64,000 nt of DNA from Mycolicibacterium sp. YH-1 (GTDB lineage Bacteria; Actinomycetota; Actinomycetes; Mycobacteriales; Mycobacteriaceae): contig NZ_CP092915.1 in assembly GCF_022557175.1 (NCBI RefSeq), forward strand, positions 2,232,001 to 2,296,000, written 5' to 3'. The notes beneath the pieces are model-generated. The model was not told where the DNA came from. It ran no database searches and saw only the letters and a program-made list of their open reading frames with translations. Shown piece after piece: positions 25,088 through 32,970 of this stretch. How positions within the stretch are numbered: position 1 is the first letter of the stretch; the number at the start of each line of letters is the position of its first letter. Position numbers and translations under genes: made by a program.

Positions 25088-26236
25088 ATGCGCCGAGATC
25101 TGTTCACCGAGGACCACGAGGCATTCCGCGGGCTGGCCCGGGACTTCGTCGAGAAGGAGATCGTCCCGAACTACCCGGCCTGGGAGAAGGGCGGTCGCAT
25201 GCCCCGTGAGGCCTTCAAGCAGATGGGCGCACTGGGCATGCTCGGCATGGCGATCCCGGAGGAGTACGGCGGCGGTGGCATGCCCGACTACCGGTACAAC
25301 GTGGTGCTGCAGGAGGAGGCGGCCCGCGCTCTGGTGACGCTGTCGACGGTGCGCACCCAGCTCGAGGTGATCCTGCCGTACTTCCTGCACTACGCGAACG
25401 CCGAGCAGCGTCAGCGCTGGTTCCCCGGGCTGGCCGACGGCACGCTGCTCACCGCGGTGGCGATGACCGAACCGGGCACCGGCTCGGACCTCGCCGGGGT
25501 GCGCACCACCGCTGTCAGGGACGGTGATCACTTCGTCGTCAACGGTGCCAAGACGTTCATCACCGGCGGCATGCAGGCAGACCTCGTCGTCGTCGTCGCC
25601 CGCACCTCCAGCGACCCCGACAACCGGCGCAAGGGTCTGACTCTGCTCGTTGTCGAGGACGGGATGCCCGGTTTCACCCGTGGCCGCGAACTCGAGAAGA
25701 TGGGCTGCAAGGTGCAGGACACCGCGGAGCTGTCCTTCGTCGACGTCCGGGTGCCTATGGCAAACGTGCTGGGGGAGGAGGGCGAGGCGTTCGGCTACCT
25801 CGGCCACAACCTGGCGCAGGAGCGGCTCACGGTAGCCGTCGGATCGGTGGCCCAGGCGCGCTCGGCGATCGGCGCAGCCATCGAGTACACGCAGAGCCGC
25901 AAGGCCTTCGGCACGCCCGTGGCGTCATTCCAGAACACCAAGTTCGAACTCGCCGCCTGCTCGACCGAGGTCGAGGCCGCCCAGGCAATGCTGGACCGCG
26001 CCGTCACGCTGCACGTTGACGGAGAGCTCTCCGGCGCAGACGCCGCACGGGTCAAGCTGTTCTGCACCGAGATGCAGGCCCGAGTCATCGACCGCTGCCT
26101 GCAGCTATTCGGCGGCTACGGCTACATGATGGAGTACCCGATCGCCCGGCTGTACACCGACGCCCGCGTGGCGCGGATCTACGCCGGCACCAGCGAGGTC
26201 ATGAAGGTGATCATCGCGAAATCGCTCGGCCTCTAG
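25088..26236 (+). CDS. Acyl-CoA dehydrogenase
   Basis: A 382-residue acyl-CoA dehydrogenase that ends the operon. It shows MAIPEEYGGGGMPDYRY, the FAD loop AMTEPGTGSDLAGVRTTA, VNGAKTFITGGMQAD, the central SFVDVRVPMANVLG, and QLFGGYGYMMEYPIARLYTDARVARIYAGTSEVMKVII at the end, all canonical. The RxxxxxxYAGTSE segment carries the family C-terminal loop. ATG was preferred to a GTG one codon upstream because AGAGGA is correctly spaced. The presence of a second dehydrogenase in the operon suggests two successive chain-length or ring-stage substrates. Confidence 0.94.
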   Translation: MRRDLFTEDHEAFRGLARDFVEKEIVPNYPAWEKGGRMPREAFKQMGALGMLGMAIPEEYGGGGMPDYRYNVVLQEEAARALVTLSTVRTQLEVILPYFLHYANAEQRQRWFPGLADGTLLTAVAMTEPGTGSDLAGVRTTAVRDGDHFVVNGAKTFITGGMQADLVVVVARTSSDPDNRRKGLTLLVVEDGMPGFTRGRELEKMGCKVQDTAELSFVDVRVPMANVLGEEGEAFGYLGHNLAQERLTVAVGSVAQARSAIGAAIEYTQSRKAFGTPVASFQNTKFELAACSTEVEAAQAMLDRAVTLHVDGELSGADAARVKLFCTEMQARVIDRCLQLFGGYGYMMEYPIARLYTDARVARIYAGTSEVMKVIIAKSLGL

Positions 26237-26312
26237 CCGCGCTGGTTTCGCCCCGTGAGCTGGGCTGGTGACGGTCGCCACGAAATAGATGCGCTGAGAC
26301 CCTTGTCACACG

Positions 26313-26354
26313 CGCCAAACCTACCTACTGTGTGTTCACTAGGTTGGTTTGGCG
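26313..26354. promoter_or_regulatory. Long inverted repeat, probable operator of the adjacent TetR gene
   Basis: CGCCAAACCTACCTA and TAGGTTGGTTTGGCG are inverted repeats (14 of 15 pair) separated by 12 bases. The repeat ends 10 bases before the GTG of the TetR gene, where it would overlap the promoter. It is unrelated to the GAGAAY motif, so this TetR probably has its own regulon. Confidence 0.75.
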
Positions 26355-26364
26355 AAGGGGTTCC

Positions 26365-27072
26365 GTGTCCGCAGTGGAGTCGAAGGATCTGTCCGATCCT
26401 CGCGCAAGCGCTCGTCAGGAGCCGTCTGATCCTCGCGCAAGCGCTCGTCCGTACGCCACGTTGCTCGCGAAGGGTGATGACCGCAAGCAGCGGATCCTGG
26501 CGATCGCCGAGCGCCTGGTGACCCGCAACGGCTGGCGCAACACGTCGCTCGCTCAGATCGCCAAGGAAGCCGGTGTCAGCCCGGCGGGCCTGCTGCACCA
26601 CTTCGAATCCAAGGAACAACTCCTCAACGCGGTGCTCGACGCCCGCGATGCCGATGACGACACCCACGCCGACCGCACCGGAGATCTGATCACCGAGATC
26701 TGCAGGGTCGCCGAGCGCTTCAATCGCGCGCCGGAACTGCTCGGCACATTCACCGTGCTCCTGATCGAGAACATCGATCCGGACGCACCGCTGCACGATC
26801 GCCTGCTCAAGCGTCAGCAGGCGGCCGTCGATATCGTCGCGGACCTCATCCGCGCAGGTCAGGCCCGTGGGCGTTACCGCGCGGACCTTGACCCGGCCGT
26901 CAAGGCCATTGAGATTCTGGCATTCGTCAACGGAATGGAGACCGCATGGCTTCTCGATCCTTCGATACCTCTGAACGACGTGTTCAAGGGGTACGCCGAG
27001 ACACTGGACCGCGACTTCACGCCGCAGACAGCCCGCGAGCAGAGCGCGGATCTCAACCGGAACTCGACGTGA
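26365..27072 (+). CDS. TetR-family transcriptional regulator
   Basis: A 235-residue TetR regulator. After an unusual duplicated leader (two SDPRASAR blocks) come helix 1 (RKQRILAIAERLVTRNGW) and the helix-turn-helix TSLAQIAKEAGVSPAGLLHHF near residues 57-77, then KEQLLNAVLDARD. The C-terminal ligand domain has a Trp-containing core (GMETAWLLDP). The GTG start follows GAAGGGG. It lies 128 bases after the beta-oxidation operon, behind a strong inverted repeat, and overlaps a small unknown gene by 4 bases. It may autoregulate through that repeat and control the upstream or downstream operons. Confidence 0.9.
   Translation: MSAVESKDLSDPRASARQEPSDPRASARPYATLLAKGDDRKQRILAIAERLVTRNGWRNTSLAQIAKEAGVSPAGLLHHFESKEQLLNAVLDARDADDDTHADRTGDLITEICRVAERFNRAPELLGTFTVLLIENIDPDAPLHDRLLKRQQAAVDIVADLIRAGQARGRYRADLDPAVKAIEILAFVNGMETAWLLDPSIPLNDVFKGYAETLDRDFTPQTAREQSADLNRNST
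26395..26449 (+). repeat. 33-bp-period direct repeat inside the TetR 5' coding region
   Basis: Two identical 22-bp copies, each containing CCTCGCGCAAGCGCTCG, spaced 33 bp apart so the frame is kept (SDPRASARQEP then SDPRASAR). The same core, in the opposite orientation relative to the gene, carries the ribosome-binding sequence repeated before the flavoprotein gene at 46.1 kb. Confidence 0.8.
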
Positions 27073-27578
27073 GATATCGCCTCGACGTCGTCGCGGCCAA
27101 CGTGCCCGAGGTGGTCAAGTACGCGGGCGGCTGGCTCGTCGACCGCGTGATGGCCGGCTGGGATGTCACCGTCCTAATCGACTCGAACGAGGACCTCCGC
27201 GCACTGGAGATCCTCGGCGTGGAGACCCAGGACCTGGAGTCGGCGCTCACCCTGTGGGCCGACCGTCCGCATCCGCAGACCGTTGCGGTGGCCGCCGATT
27301 TGTTCGCCTCCGACGCGCGGGTCCGCAAGGGTGTGCTCAGTGCGCTGGAGCACGGTATGACCGAGGTGACGCTGTGGGGCGAGAGCTGGCCCGAGGAACT
27401 CGATGCCACGGTGGGTTCGGTACAGCACAAGTTGAGCGCGGCAGCCCGTGCGTTCAAGGCTCAGGCGCTGGCGGCGACCGACAATCAGGAGGCGTTCGAT
27501 GTCGGGCGGGCCGAGTCGTTCCGCTGCGGTGTCACCACCGTCCCATCGGTGGCCGCGGACCTGGTCCCGGCCAGCTGA
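27069..27578 (+). CDS. Protein of unknown function coupled to a TetR gene
   Basis: A 169-residue soluble protein I cannot assign. It begins MRYRLDVVAANVPEVVKYAGGWLVDRVMAGWDV, then VTVLIDSNEDLRALEILG, and has alternating helix/strand character without cysteine pairs or membrane segments. The GTG overlaps the TetR stop (GTGA), implying coupled translation and a functional link. The longer frame starting at 26946 lies inside the TetR gene and is rejected. A ligand- or CoA-sensing accessory is conceivable, but nothing in the sequence proves it. It converges with the MDR reductase gene. Confidence 0.75.
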   Translation: MRYRLDVVAANVPEVVKYAGGWLVDRVMAGWDVTVLIDSNEDLRALEILGVETQDLESALTLWADRPHPQTVAVAADLFASDARVRKGVLSALEHGMTEVTLWGESWPEELDATVGSVQHKLSAAARAFKAQALAATDNQEAFDVGRAESFRCGVTTVPSVAADLVPAS

Positions 27579-27591
27579 GCGGTTGGCGGCG

Positions 27592-28602
27592 TCAGCCCAT
27601 GCCGCCGACGTCGATCAGAACCTTGCCCACGGCCCGTCCGTCGGCGACGTGCCGTAACGCCTTCGCGGTGTCCACGAGCGGGTAGACCGCGCCGACGTGC
27701 GGTGTCGCGTGACCCGACCGCAGCAGGTCGCGCAGCTCGGTCTCGTTGCGAGTGAACTCGGCCGGTGGCACATCCTGGAACTGGAAGCCCAGGAGGTGAA
27801 CTCCCTTCACCAGCACCAGGTTCAAGGGGATCCGGGGAATGTCGCCCGAGGCATAGCCGATGGTGACGAATCGGCCGCCGCGACGCAGTGAGCGCAACGC
27901 GGGCTCCGACAGTGCCCCTCCGACCGGATCGAGCACGGCGTGGCACCCATCGGGTAACGCGGTGCGCAACGCGTCGCGCAGGTCACCGTCGCTGGATTCA
28001 CTCCCCGGTCGCTGCGCTCCTGCCCGCCGGTGGTTCACGAGGTTGGCGGCCCCGAGTTGGCGTGCGACGGCCAGCTTCTCGGGCGTCGAAGCCACCGCCG
28101 TGACCCTGGCGCCGAGTGCGACGCCCAGCTGAACCGCGGCCAGACCGACGCCACCGCCGGCGCCCAGGACCACGATGTCGTCACCGGCGCCGATGCGCGC
28201 GACCGACCGCAGGCAGTGATAGGCGGTGCGGTGGCCCACCCCGAACGCGGCCGCCGTGCCAGCGTCCACGCCCTCGGGAATTCGCGCCAGGCCTGCGGCG
28301 GCCGTCGCCACCTGCTCGGCGAACGCACCGAACAGTCCGGTGCCGGTGACTCGGTCGCCAACCATGAAACCGTCTGTCTCCCCGCATGTCTCGGAGATGA
28401 TCCCGGCGAACTCGCTACCGGGCACGAACGGTGGCGGCACGCTGATCTGGTACTTGTCGGCGACCAGGAGAACGTCGGGGAAGTTGACCGCTGCCGCCTG
28501 GACGCGCACCAATGCCTGACCCGGTTCCAGGATCGGCGTGGCGCGCTCCTCGATCCGGACCACCTCCGGAGGCCCGTAGGACGGGCACACCGCAGCACGC
28601 AC
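27592..28602 (-). CDS. Quinone-oxidoreductase-like MDR reductase
   Basis: A 336-residue medium-chain dehydrogenase/reductase of the zinc-free quinone oxidoreductase or enoyl reductase type. It opens MRAAVCPSYGPPEVVRIEE, has VPGSEFAGII in place of the zinc-binding GHE motif, the cofactor fingerprint VLGAGGGVGLAAVQLG and the Arg-containing GRFVTIGYASG. It would reduce an activated double bond or quinone with NADPH. It is third in a leftward operon behind an acyl-CoA dehydrogenase and an APH-type kinase, starting four bases after the kinase stop with a GTG. Substrate unknown. Confidence 0.9.
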   Translation of the reverse strand: MRAAVCPSYGPPEVVRIEERATPILEPGQALVRVQAAAVNFPDVLLVADKYQISVPPPFVPGSEFAGIISETCGETDGFMVGDRVTGTGLFGAFAEQVATAAAGLARIPEGVDAGTAAAFGVGHRTAYHCLRSVARIGAGDDIVVLGAGGGVGLAAVQLGVALGARVTAVASTPEKLAVARQLGAANLVNHRRAGAQRPGSESSDGDLRDALRTALPDGCHAVLDPVGGALSEPALRSLRRGGRFVTIGYASGDIPRIPLNLVLVKGVHLLGFQFQDVPPAEFTRNETELRDLLRSGHATPHVGAVYPLVDTAKALRHVADGRAVGKVLIDVGGMG

Positions 28603-28606
28603 CGGG

Positions 28607-29635
28607 TCAACCCCTGTAGTCGGTGGACTCGGCGAGTTCGGCGGCCGAGGCCATCAGGTCGGTGACCACCGGCCCGAACGCCAGCAGCTTCTCGTCGTCA
28701 CCGGCACGCTGAAAGCCCTGCTCCAACACGATCGCCAGCTTCCACTTCGCCAGCACCAGGTAGTAGTCCAAGTCGTCCACCTGGCGGCCGGACACCTCGG
28801 CATAGTGCGCGACGACCTGGTCGCGGGAGGGCATTCCGCGCATGTCGACATAGCTCATCGCGGCGTCGTCGGAATCGCTGGACGGCCAGGACTGCACCAT
28901 CCACCCGAGGTCGAGTTTCGGGTCGCCGACGGTGCCCATCTCCCAGTCCACCAGTGCGGCGAGCCGAGCCGGTGCACCGTGCTGGTACATGACGTTTGCG
29001 AACTGGTAGTCACCGTGCATCAATCCGGGGATGAAATCGAGCGGACCGTGGGCCTTGAGCCAGCCGGTGGCGACCTCCAACCCGGGCAGATCGCGTCCCT
29101 TGATCCGATCGAGGAAGCCGGTCCACCGGGCCACCTGCCGTTCGTGGAACCCGTCCGGTCGCCCGAGGTCGGACAGTCCCTTGGCCTTCCAGTCGACCTT
29201 CGACAGCAGTGCGATGCCCTCGGCCAGTTGATAACTCAGGCCTGGCCGGGTACTCAGATCACTGTTGAACGGTTCGGGCCACACGGCGTGCTGATCCATG
29301 GGAGACCAACCGTCGACGAAGCCCATGAGGTAGAACGGCCGACCCAGAACGTCCGCGTCGTCGCACACGCCGATGGCCTTGGTATGCGGCACATCCGTGC
29401 CGTCGAGTGCCTCGATGATGCGCCACTCCCGCAGGATGCCCCGGTCTCGGTCCGAGGGTGCATCGGGCGGTGGCATGCGGATGACACAGCGTGCGTCGCC
29501 GCGCGTCAGTTCATAGATCACGTTCTGGGTGCCACCGGACAGGAAGCGTGCCCGCAGGGGTTCGCCCCTGCCCGGTAGATCGGTGCCGTCCATCCAGGCG
29601 GCCAGCCGGGTGGTGTCGATAGCGGGTTCGCTCAC
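28607..29635 (-). CDS. APH-family phosphotransferase (ACAD10/11-N or LvaA-like kinase)
   Basis: A 342-residue aminoglycoside-phosphotransferase-fold protein. It shows LSGGTQNVIYEL, the phosphate/catalytic loop FIPGLMHGDYQFANVMY with the Asp of HGD, and the metal-binding LVDWEMGTVGDPKLDLGW. In vertebrate ACAD10/11 the same domain is fused to an acyl-CoA dehydrogenase, and in Pseudomonas putida LvaA phosphorylates 4-hydroxyacyl-CoA for LvaC. Here the gene overlaps the dehydrogenase stop by 4 bases, so phosphorylation of a hydroxyacyl-CoA is a better guess than antibiotic resistance. The GTG start is set by that overlap; the longer frame lies inside the dehydrogenase gene. Confidence 0.88.
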   Translation of the reverse strand: MSEPAIDTTRLAAWMDGTDLPGRGEPLRARFLSGGTQNVIYELTRGDARCVIRMPPPDAPSDRDRGILREWRIIEALDGTDVPHTKAIGVCDDADVLGRPFYLMGFVDGWSPMDQHAVWPEPFNSDLSTRPGLSYQLAEGIALLSKVDWKAKGLSDLGRPDGFHERQVARWTGFLDRIKGRDLPGLEVATGWLKAHGPLDFIPGLMHGDYQFANVMYQHGAPARLAALVDWEMGTVGDPKLDLGWMVQSWPSSDSDDAAMSYVDMRGMPSRDQVVAHYAEVSGRQVDDLDYYLVLAKWKLAIVLEQGFQRAGDDEKLLAFGPVVTDLMASAAELAESTDYRG

Positions 29636-30930
29636 TGGTTGCCCGCCTCGAGTTCGAGGTACTCGGCGAAGCGTTCCCGCGCGGCGTCCCGCTTGCGGGG
29701 CAGCCATTCGGACGGCCAGATGTCCTCGCTGGGCTTGTAGCCACGCAGCACCTGTTTGGCGACCGTGACCTTGTGCACCTCGGTGGGTCCGTCGGCCAGT
29801 CCCATCACGGCCGCGCCGGTGACCATGCCGAGGAACGGCATCTCGTTGGTGACACCCAGAGCGCCGTGGACTTGCATTGCGCGCCAGGCGATGTCATGCA
29901 GCACAGTCGGCATGACGACCTTGACCGCCGCGATGTCCTTGCGCACCCTCTCGTAGTCGTTGTACTTGTCGATCTCCCACGCGGTGTGGAGCACCATCAG
30001 CCGGAACTGCTTGAGCTGGGCGTAGGAGTCGGCGATGTAGGACTGCACGGTCTGCTTGTCCGACAGCAGGCTGCCCGCGGTCTCGCGGCTCAGCACGCGC
30101 TCGCACATCATGTCGATGGCCTTCTGGGCCAGGCCTATGGTGCGCATCGCGTGGTGGATGCGGCCACCGCCGAGCCGGGTCTGCGCGATGACGAACGCCT
30201 GGCCCTCACCGCCGAGCAAGGCTGAGTTCGGCACCCGCACATTGTCGTAGTGGATGAGCGCGTGGCTGCCCTCGTTCTCGCGCTCGCCGTACAGCCCGAC
30301 GTTGCGCACGATGTGCACCCCCGGGGTGTCGGTGGGTAGCAGGAACATCGACATGCCCTGATACGCGCTGACGTCGGGGTTGGTCACCACCATCACGATC
30401 AGGAACGCGGCGGTGTTGGCGTTGGAGGAGAAGTACTTCCAGCCGTTGATGACCCAGTCGTCACCATCGCGCACGGCGCTGGTCGTGAACTGCGTTGGGT
30501 CCGCGCCGCCCTGGGGTTCGGTCATCGAGTAGCTCGAGAACAGTTCGCCGTCGAGCAGCGGGCGCAGGTAGGTCTCCTTCTGCTCGGGCGTGCCGTAGTG
30601 CGCGATGATCTCGGCGTTGCCGGTGTCGGGGGCCTGGCAGCCGAAGATGATGGGTGCCCATTGCGATCGGCCGATGACCTCGTTGAGCAGTGCCAGCTTC
30701 AGCTGGCCATAACCCTGCCCGCCAAGGTCAGGTCCGAGATGCGTGGCCCACAAACCCTTCTCGCGCACCTGCTGCTTGAGGGGGTCGACAACCTTGCGTC
30801 GCGTCTCGGTCAGCGGGGTGAACTGCAGATGGGGCCAGATCAGGTCGAGCGGCTCGACCTCGTCGCGCACGAATGCGTCCGCCCAGTCGAGCAGTTCCTG
30901 GTATTGCGGATCGGTCTCGAAGTCCCACAT
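29632..30930 (-). CDS. Acyl-CoA dehydrogenase (LvaC/ACAD11-like partner of an APH kinase)
   Basis: A 432-residue acyl-CoA dehydrogenase, longer than the ~385-residue norm, as in ACAD10/11-type and LvaC-type enzymes. Motifs: YSMTEPQGGADPTQFTT, VINGWKYFSSNANTAAF, a middle domain with HYDNVRVPNSALLG, RLGGGRIHHAMRTIG, and the C-terminal GMVTGAAVMGLADGPTEVHKVTVAKQVL. It is first after the TetR gene (20 bases away) and coupled to the APH kinase that follows. The pair may convert a 4-hydroxyacyl-CoA to a form suited for beta-oxidation. That function is transferred from the family and is not proven. Confidence 0.92.
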   Translation of the reverse strand: MWDFETDPQYQELLDWADAFVRDEVEPLDLIWPHLQFTPLTETRRKVVDPLKQQVREKGLWATHLGPDLGGQGYGQLKLALLNEVIGRSQWAPIIFGCQAPDTGNAEIIAHYGTPEQKETYLRPLLDGELFSSYSMTEPQGGADPTQFTTSAVRDGDDWVINGWKYFSSNANTAAFLIVMVVTNPDVSAYQGMSMFLLPTDTPGVHIVRNVGLYGERENEGSHALIHYDNVRVPNSALLGGEGQAFVIAQTRLGGGRIHHAMRTIGLAQKAIDMMCERVLSRETAGSLLSDKQTVQSYIADSYAQLKQFRLMVLHTAWEIDKYNDYERVRKDIAAVKVVMPTVLHDIAWRAMQVHGALGVTNEMPFLGMVTGAAVMGLADGPTEVHKVTVAKQVLRGYKPSEDIWPSEWLPRKRDAARERFAEYLELEAGNQ

Positions 30931-30950
30931 TTCGGCCTCCTTGGCAGGGA

Positions 30951-31610
30951 TCAGGGTGTGGTGCGTCGGTGTGCGTAGCCGTCGATGAGCGTGGTGATGT
31001 CGTCGGTGACGACGTCGGCGAATGAGCGCTCTCCGAATGTGCCTGCGGCCCAGTGTCGTGCGCCCTCGCTGACGAAGGTCTGGGCCAAGTACGCCAGATG
31101 CGCGACGTTGACGTGGTCGGGGAGCTTGCCGTCGGCCTTGGCCTTTGTGAACAGCTCGCTGAACATATCGTCCTCGAGATCGGAGGGCGTGCCCTCGGCG
31201 ATGAGGCGGTGCTCGACGCGGTAGCCCTCGAGGATCGCCTCGATGATCAGCTCACGGGGGTTGCGGCTCATCGACTGCTCCAACGTCGTCATGGCAGCGC
31301 CGATGACGGTGGCGATCTCGTAGGGCTTGTCGAGCATGTCGTGGATGGTGCGGTGCGCCGACTGCGTCGACATGACGCCCACCTCGAAGAGCACGTCCTC
31401 CTTGCGGGGGAAGTAGAAGTAGAACAGCGCCTTGGAGACGCCCGCCGCGGTGCAGATGTCGGCGACGGTGGTGGTGGCATATCCCTTGGTGCGCCACAGT
31501 GCCATCGCGGCCTGGACCAGCATCCGTTTGGTCTCACGTGAGTTCGCCCGCTGGAAGGTCGCCCTACGCTGACCACGGTCAGGCGAGGTCGAATTCGTGG
31601 GCCTAGCCAT
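30951..31610 (-). CDS. TetR-family transcriptional regulator
   Basis: A 219-residue TetR protein: helix 1 MLVQAAMALWRTKGY, helix-turn-helix TTVADICTAAGVSKALFYFYF (about residues 47-67), then KEDVLFEVG. The C-terminal domain is compatible with a hydrophobic ligand. The ATG (MARPTNSTSPDRG) was chosen; the frame continues far upstream only as an antisense artefact of the ABC-transporter region. It lies 20 bases upstream of the dehydrogenase/kinase/reductase operon on the same strand and is divergent from the MTB12-like gene, so it probably controls its own operon from the region 31611-31763. Confidence 0.9.
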   Translation of the reverse strand: MARPTNSTSPDRGQRRATFQRANSRETKRMLVQAAMALWRTKGYATTTVADICTAAGVSKALFYFYFPRKEDVLFEVGVMSTQSAHRTIHDMLDKPYEIATVIGAAMTTLEQSMSRNPRELIIEAILEGYRVEHRLIAEGTPSDLEDDMFSELFTKAKADGKLPDHVNVAHLAYLAQTFVSEGARHWAAGTFGERSFADVVTDDITTLIDGYAHRRTTP

Positions 31611-31670
31611 ATACGCAAAGTAACAGGGGATTGTCGGGCTGTCACTAGTCGACTCGCGTCTAACTAATGG

Positions 31671-31689
31671 CCAGGGCGGGGCGCCCTGG
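31671..31689. promoter_or_regulatory. Inverted repeat in a divergent promoter region
   Basis: CCAGGGC and GCCCTGG separated by five G/C bases, between the TetR gene and the MTB12-like gene. AGTCGACT, another short palindrome, lies about 17 bases away. Either could be the TetR operator; the GC-rich repeat could also just be a hairpin. Confidence 0.35.
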
Positions 31690-31763
31690 GCGTAGGTCTT
31701 GTAAGGCACGGCTAACCTATCTATATTTACCGGAGAAATATCCTCTAAATTAAGGGCTGGCTG

Positions 31764-32249
31764 GTGCCTCGACTCTTCAGCGTCGTGAACGGCGCAGTGC
31801 TCACGTGTGTGGTTGTGTTCGGAGTGTTCTCGGCGTCGCCTGCGCAGGCCGATGACCCGCCCGCGCATGCCGAGGACTTCGCCATCACCTCGGAGGTCCC
31901 CACGCTCGAGGAGCTCAGCGCGCAGATCGCCCTGCTGGTCGCCTCGCCCGCCCCGGACCACGTGAAGGCCGCGCAATTGGAGGGTGGTTCGCGTGCGGCG
32001 GTCGTGCCGAAGATGGTCTACCGCATCGGATTCTTCCGTCCACCAAAGGGTTCGAGCGTGGTCACCGGACCCGAAACGCATGAGGAGGGCCGCCACACCG
32101 CCATCATCAACGCCAGTCGAGCGGGTCGGCCGACGATCCTGATCGAGGCGGAGTGGCGCTACCTCGACGGGCGCTGGAAACTCGCGAGCAAGTCGTTGTG
32201 CAATGGCATCAAGACCCTCGGCCTGCCCATCCCGTGCAACTTCGAATGA
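31764..32249 (+). CDS. Secreted MTB12-like low-molecular-weight antigen
   Basis: A 161-residue exported protein. Residues 1-29 form a signal peptide (hydrophobic VVNGAVLTCVVVFGVFSASP, cleavage after AQA). The mature part has PTLEELSAQIALL, VKAAQLEGG and a C-terminal WRYLDGRWKLASKSLCNGIK ending in CNFE, with two cysteines that could pair. This pattern resembles the mycobacterial MTB12/CFP-2 family, secreted or cell-wall antigens of unknown biochemical role. The GTG start follows a weak purine-rich region. It begins a tightly packed rightward cluster with an ABC transporter, which it precedes by 7 bases. Confidence 0.75.
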   Translation: MPRLFSVVNGAVLTCVVVFGVFSASPAQADDPPAHAEDFAITSEVPTLEELSAQIALLVASPAPDHVKAAQLEGGSRAAVVPKMVYRIGFFRPPKGSSVVTGPETHEEGRHTAIINASRAGRPTILIEAEWRYLDGRWKLASKSLCNGIKTLGLPIPCNFE

Positions 32250-32256
32250 GCCACTG

Positions 32257-32970
32257 GTGATCCACGTCGAGGGAGTCTCGAAGAGCTTCGGCCGGTGCCG
32301 CGCCGTCGGCGATGTGACCCTGTCCATCCCCGCGGGCACGGTCACGGGACTGCTGGGACTCAACGGTGCGGGCAAGTCCACCCTGCTGCGGCTCATCGCG
32401 GGGCTGGATACCCCCGACCGCGGCACGGTGACGATCGACGGCCTGCGTCTGCGGGACGTGCGCGACCCAAATCGCCTGGTGGGTGCGCACTTCGGGCCCG
32501 GCCAGTTGGACACCCGCCACACCGTGGTGCGCCACCTGCGGTGGCTGGCCGCCCTTGGCGGTCTCGACGCGGGGCGCGTCGACACGGTTCTCGCGATGGC
32601 CAACCTGACCGCCCTGAGCAACCACCGCATCGCCGCGCTGTCGCTGGGTGCGCGGCAGCGGCTCGCGATCGCAGGCGCATTGCTCGGCGACCCCGACGTG
32701 CTGGTACTCGACGAGCCCGTGAACGGCCTCGATGTGCCGGCCATCGTCTGGCTGCGGCACCTGTTGCGCGACTTCGCCTCTCGCGGTCGAAGCGTCGTCA
32801 TCGCCAGTCACCTACTGGCCGAGGTGGTCCTCACCGCCGACCGCGTGGTCATCATGTCCGCCGGCCAGATCGCTGTCGACGGCTCGCTGGCCGACGTCGT
32901 GCCCTTCGGGTCCGATCCGCGCGAACACCTCGAGCAGCAACTCACCAGCGGCGTCGGAGTCGCGTCATGA
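32257..32970 (+). CDS. ABC transporter ATP-binding protein
   Basis: A 237-residue ATPase of the ABC-2 (DrrA/CcmA) type. Walker A is GLNGAGKST (34-42), the signature is LSLGARQRL (about 128-136, a variant of LSGGQ), Walker B is VLVLDEP (148-154), and the switch His lies in VIASHLL. Overlap with the permease gene (ATGA) shows they form one transporter at the inner membrane, probably an exporter. The GTG was chosen as it lies 7 bases after the previous stop; a longer frame would overlap the antigen gene. Substrate unknown. Confidence 0.92.
   Translation: MIHVEGVSKSFGRCRAVGDVTLSIPAGTVTGLLGLNGAGKSTLLRLIAGLDTPDRGTVTIDGLRLRDVRDPNRLVGAHFGPGQLDTRHTVVRHLRWLAALGGLDAGRVDTVLAMANLTALSNHRIAALSLGARQRLAIAGALLGDPDVLVLDEPVNGLDVPAIVWLRHLLRDFASRGRSVVIASHLLAEVVLTADRVVIMSAGQIAVDGSLADVVPFGSDPREHLEQQLTSGVGVAS

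Noticed and set aside
28607-29635. Antibiotic-resistance aminoglycoside phosphotransferase
   Set aside because: The APH fold is coupled to an acyl-CoA dehydrogenase, so a metabolic kinase is much more likely.
30951-32801. 616-codon leftward frame that extends the TetR gene far upstream
   Set aside because: The TetR fold begins at 31610; upstream codons are antisense to the antigen and ABC genes.
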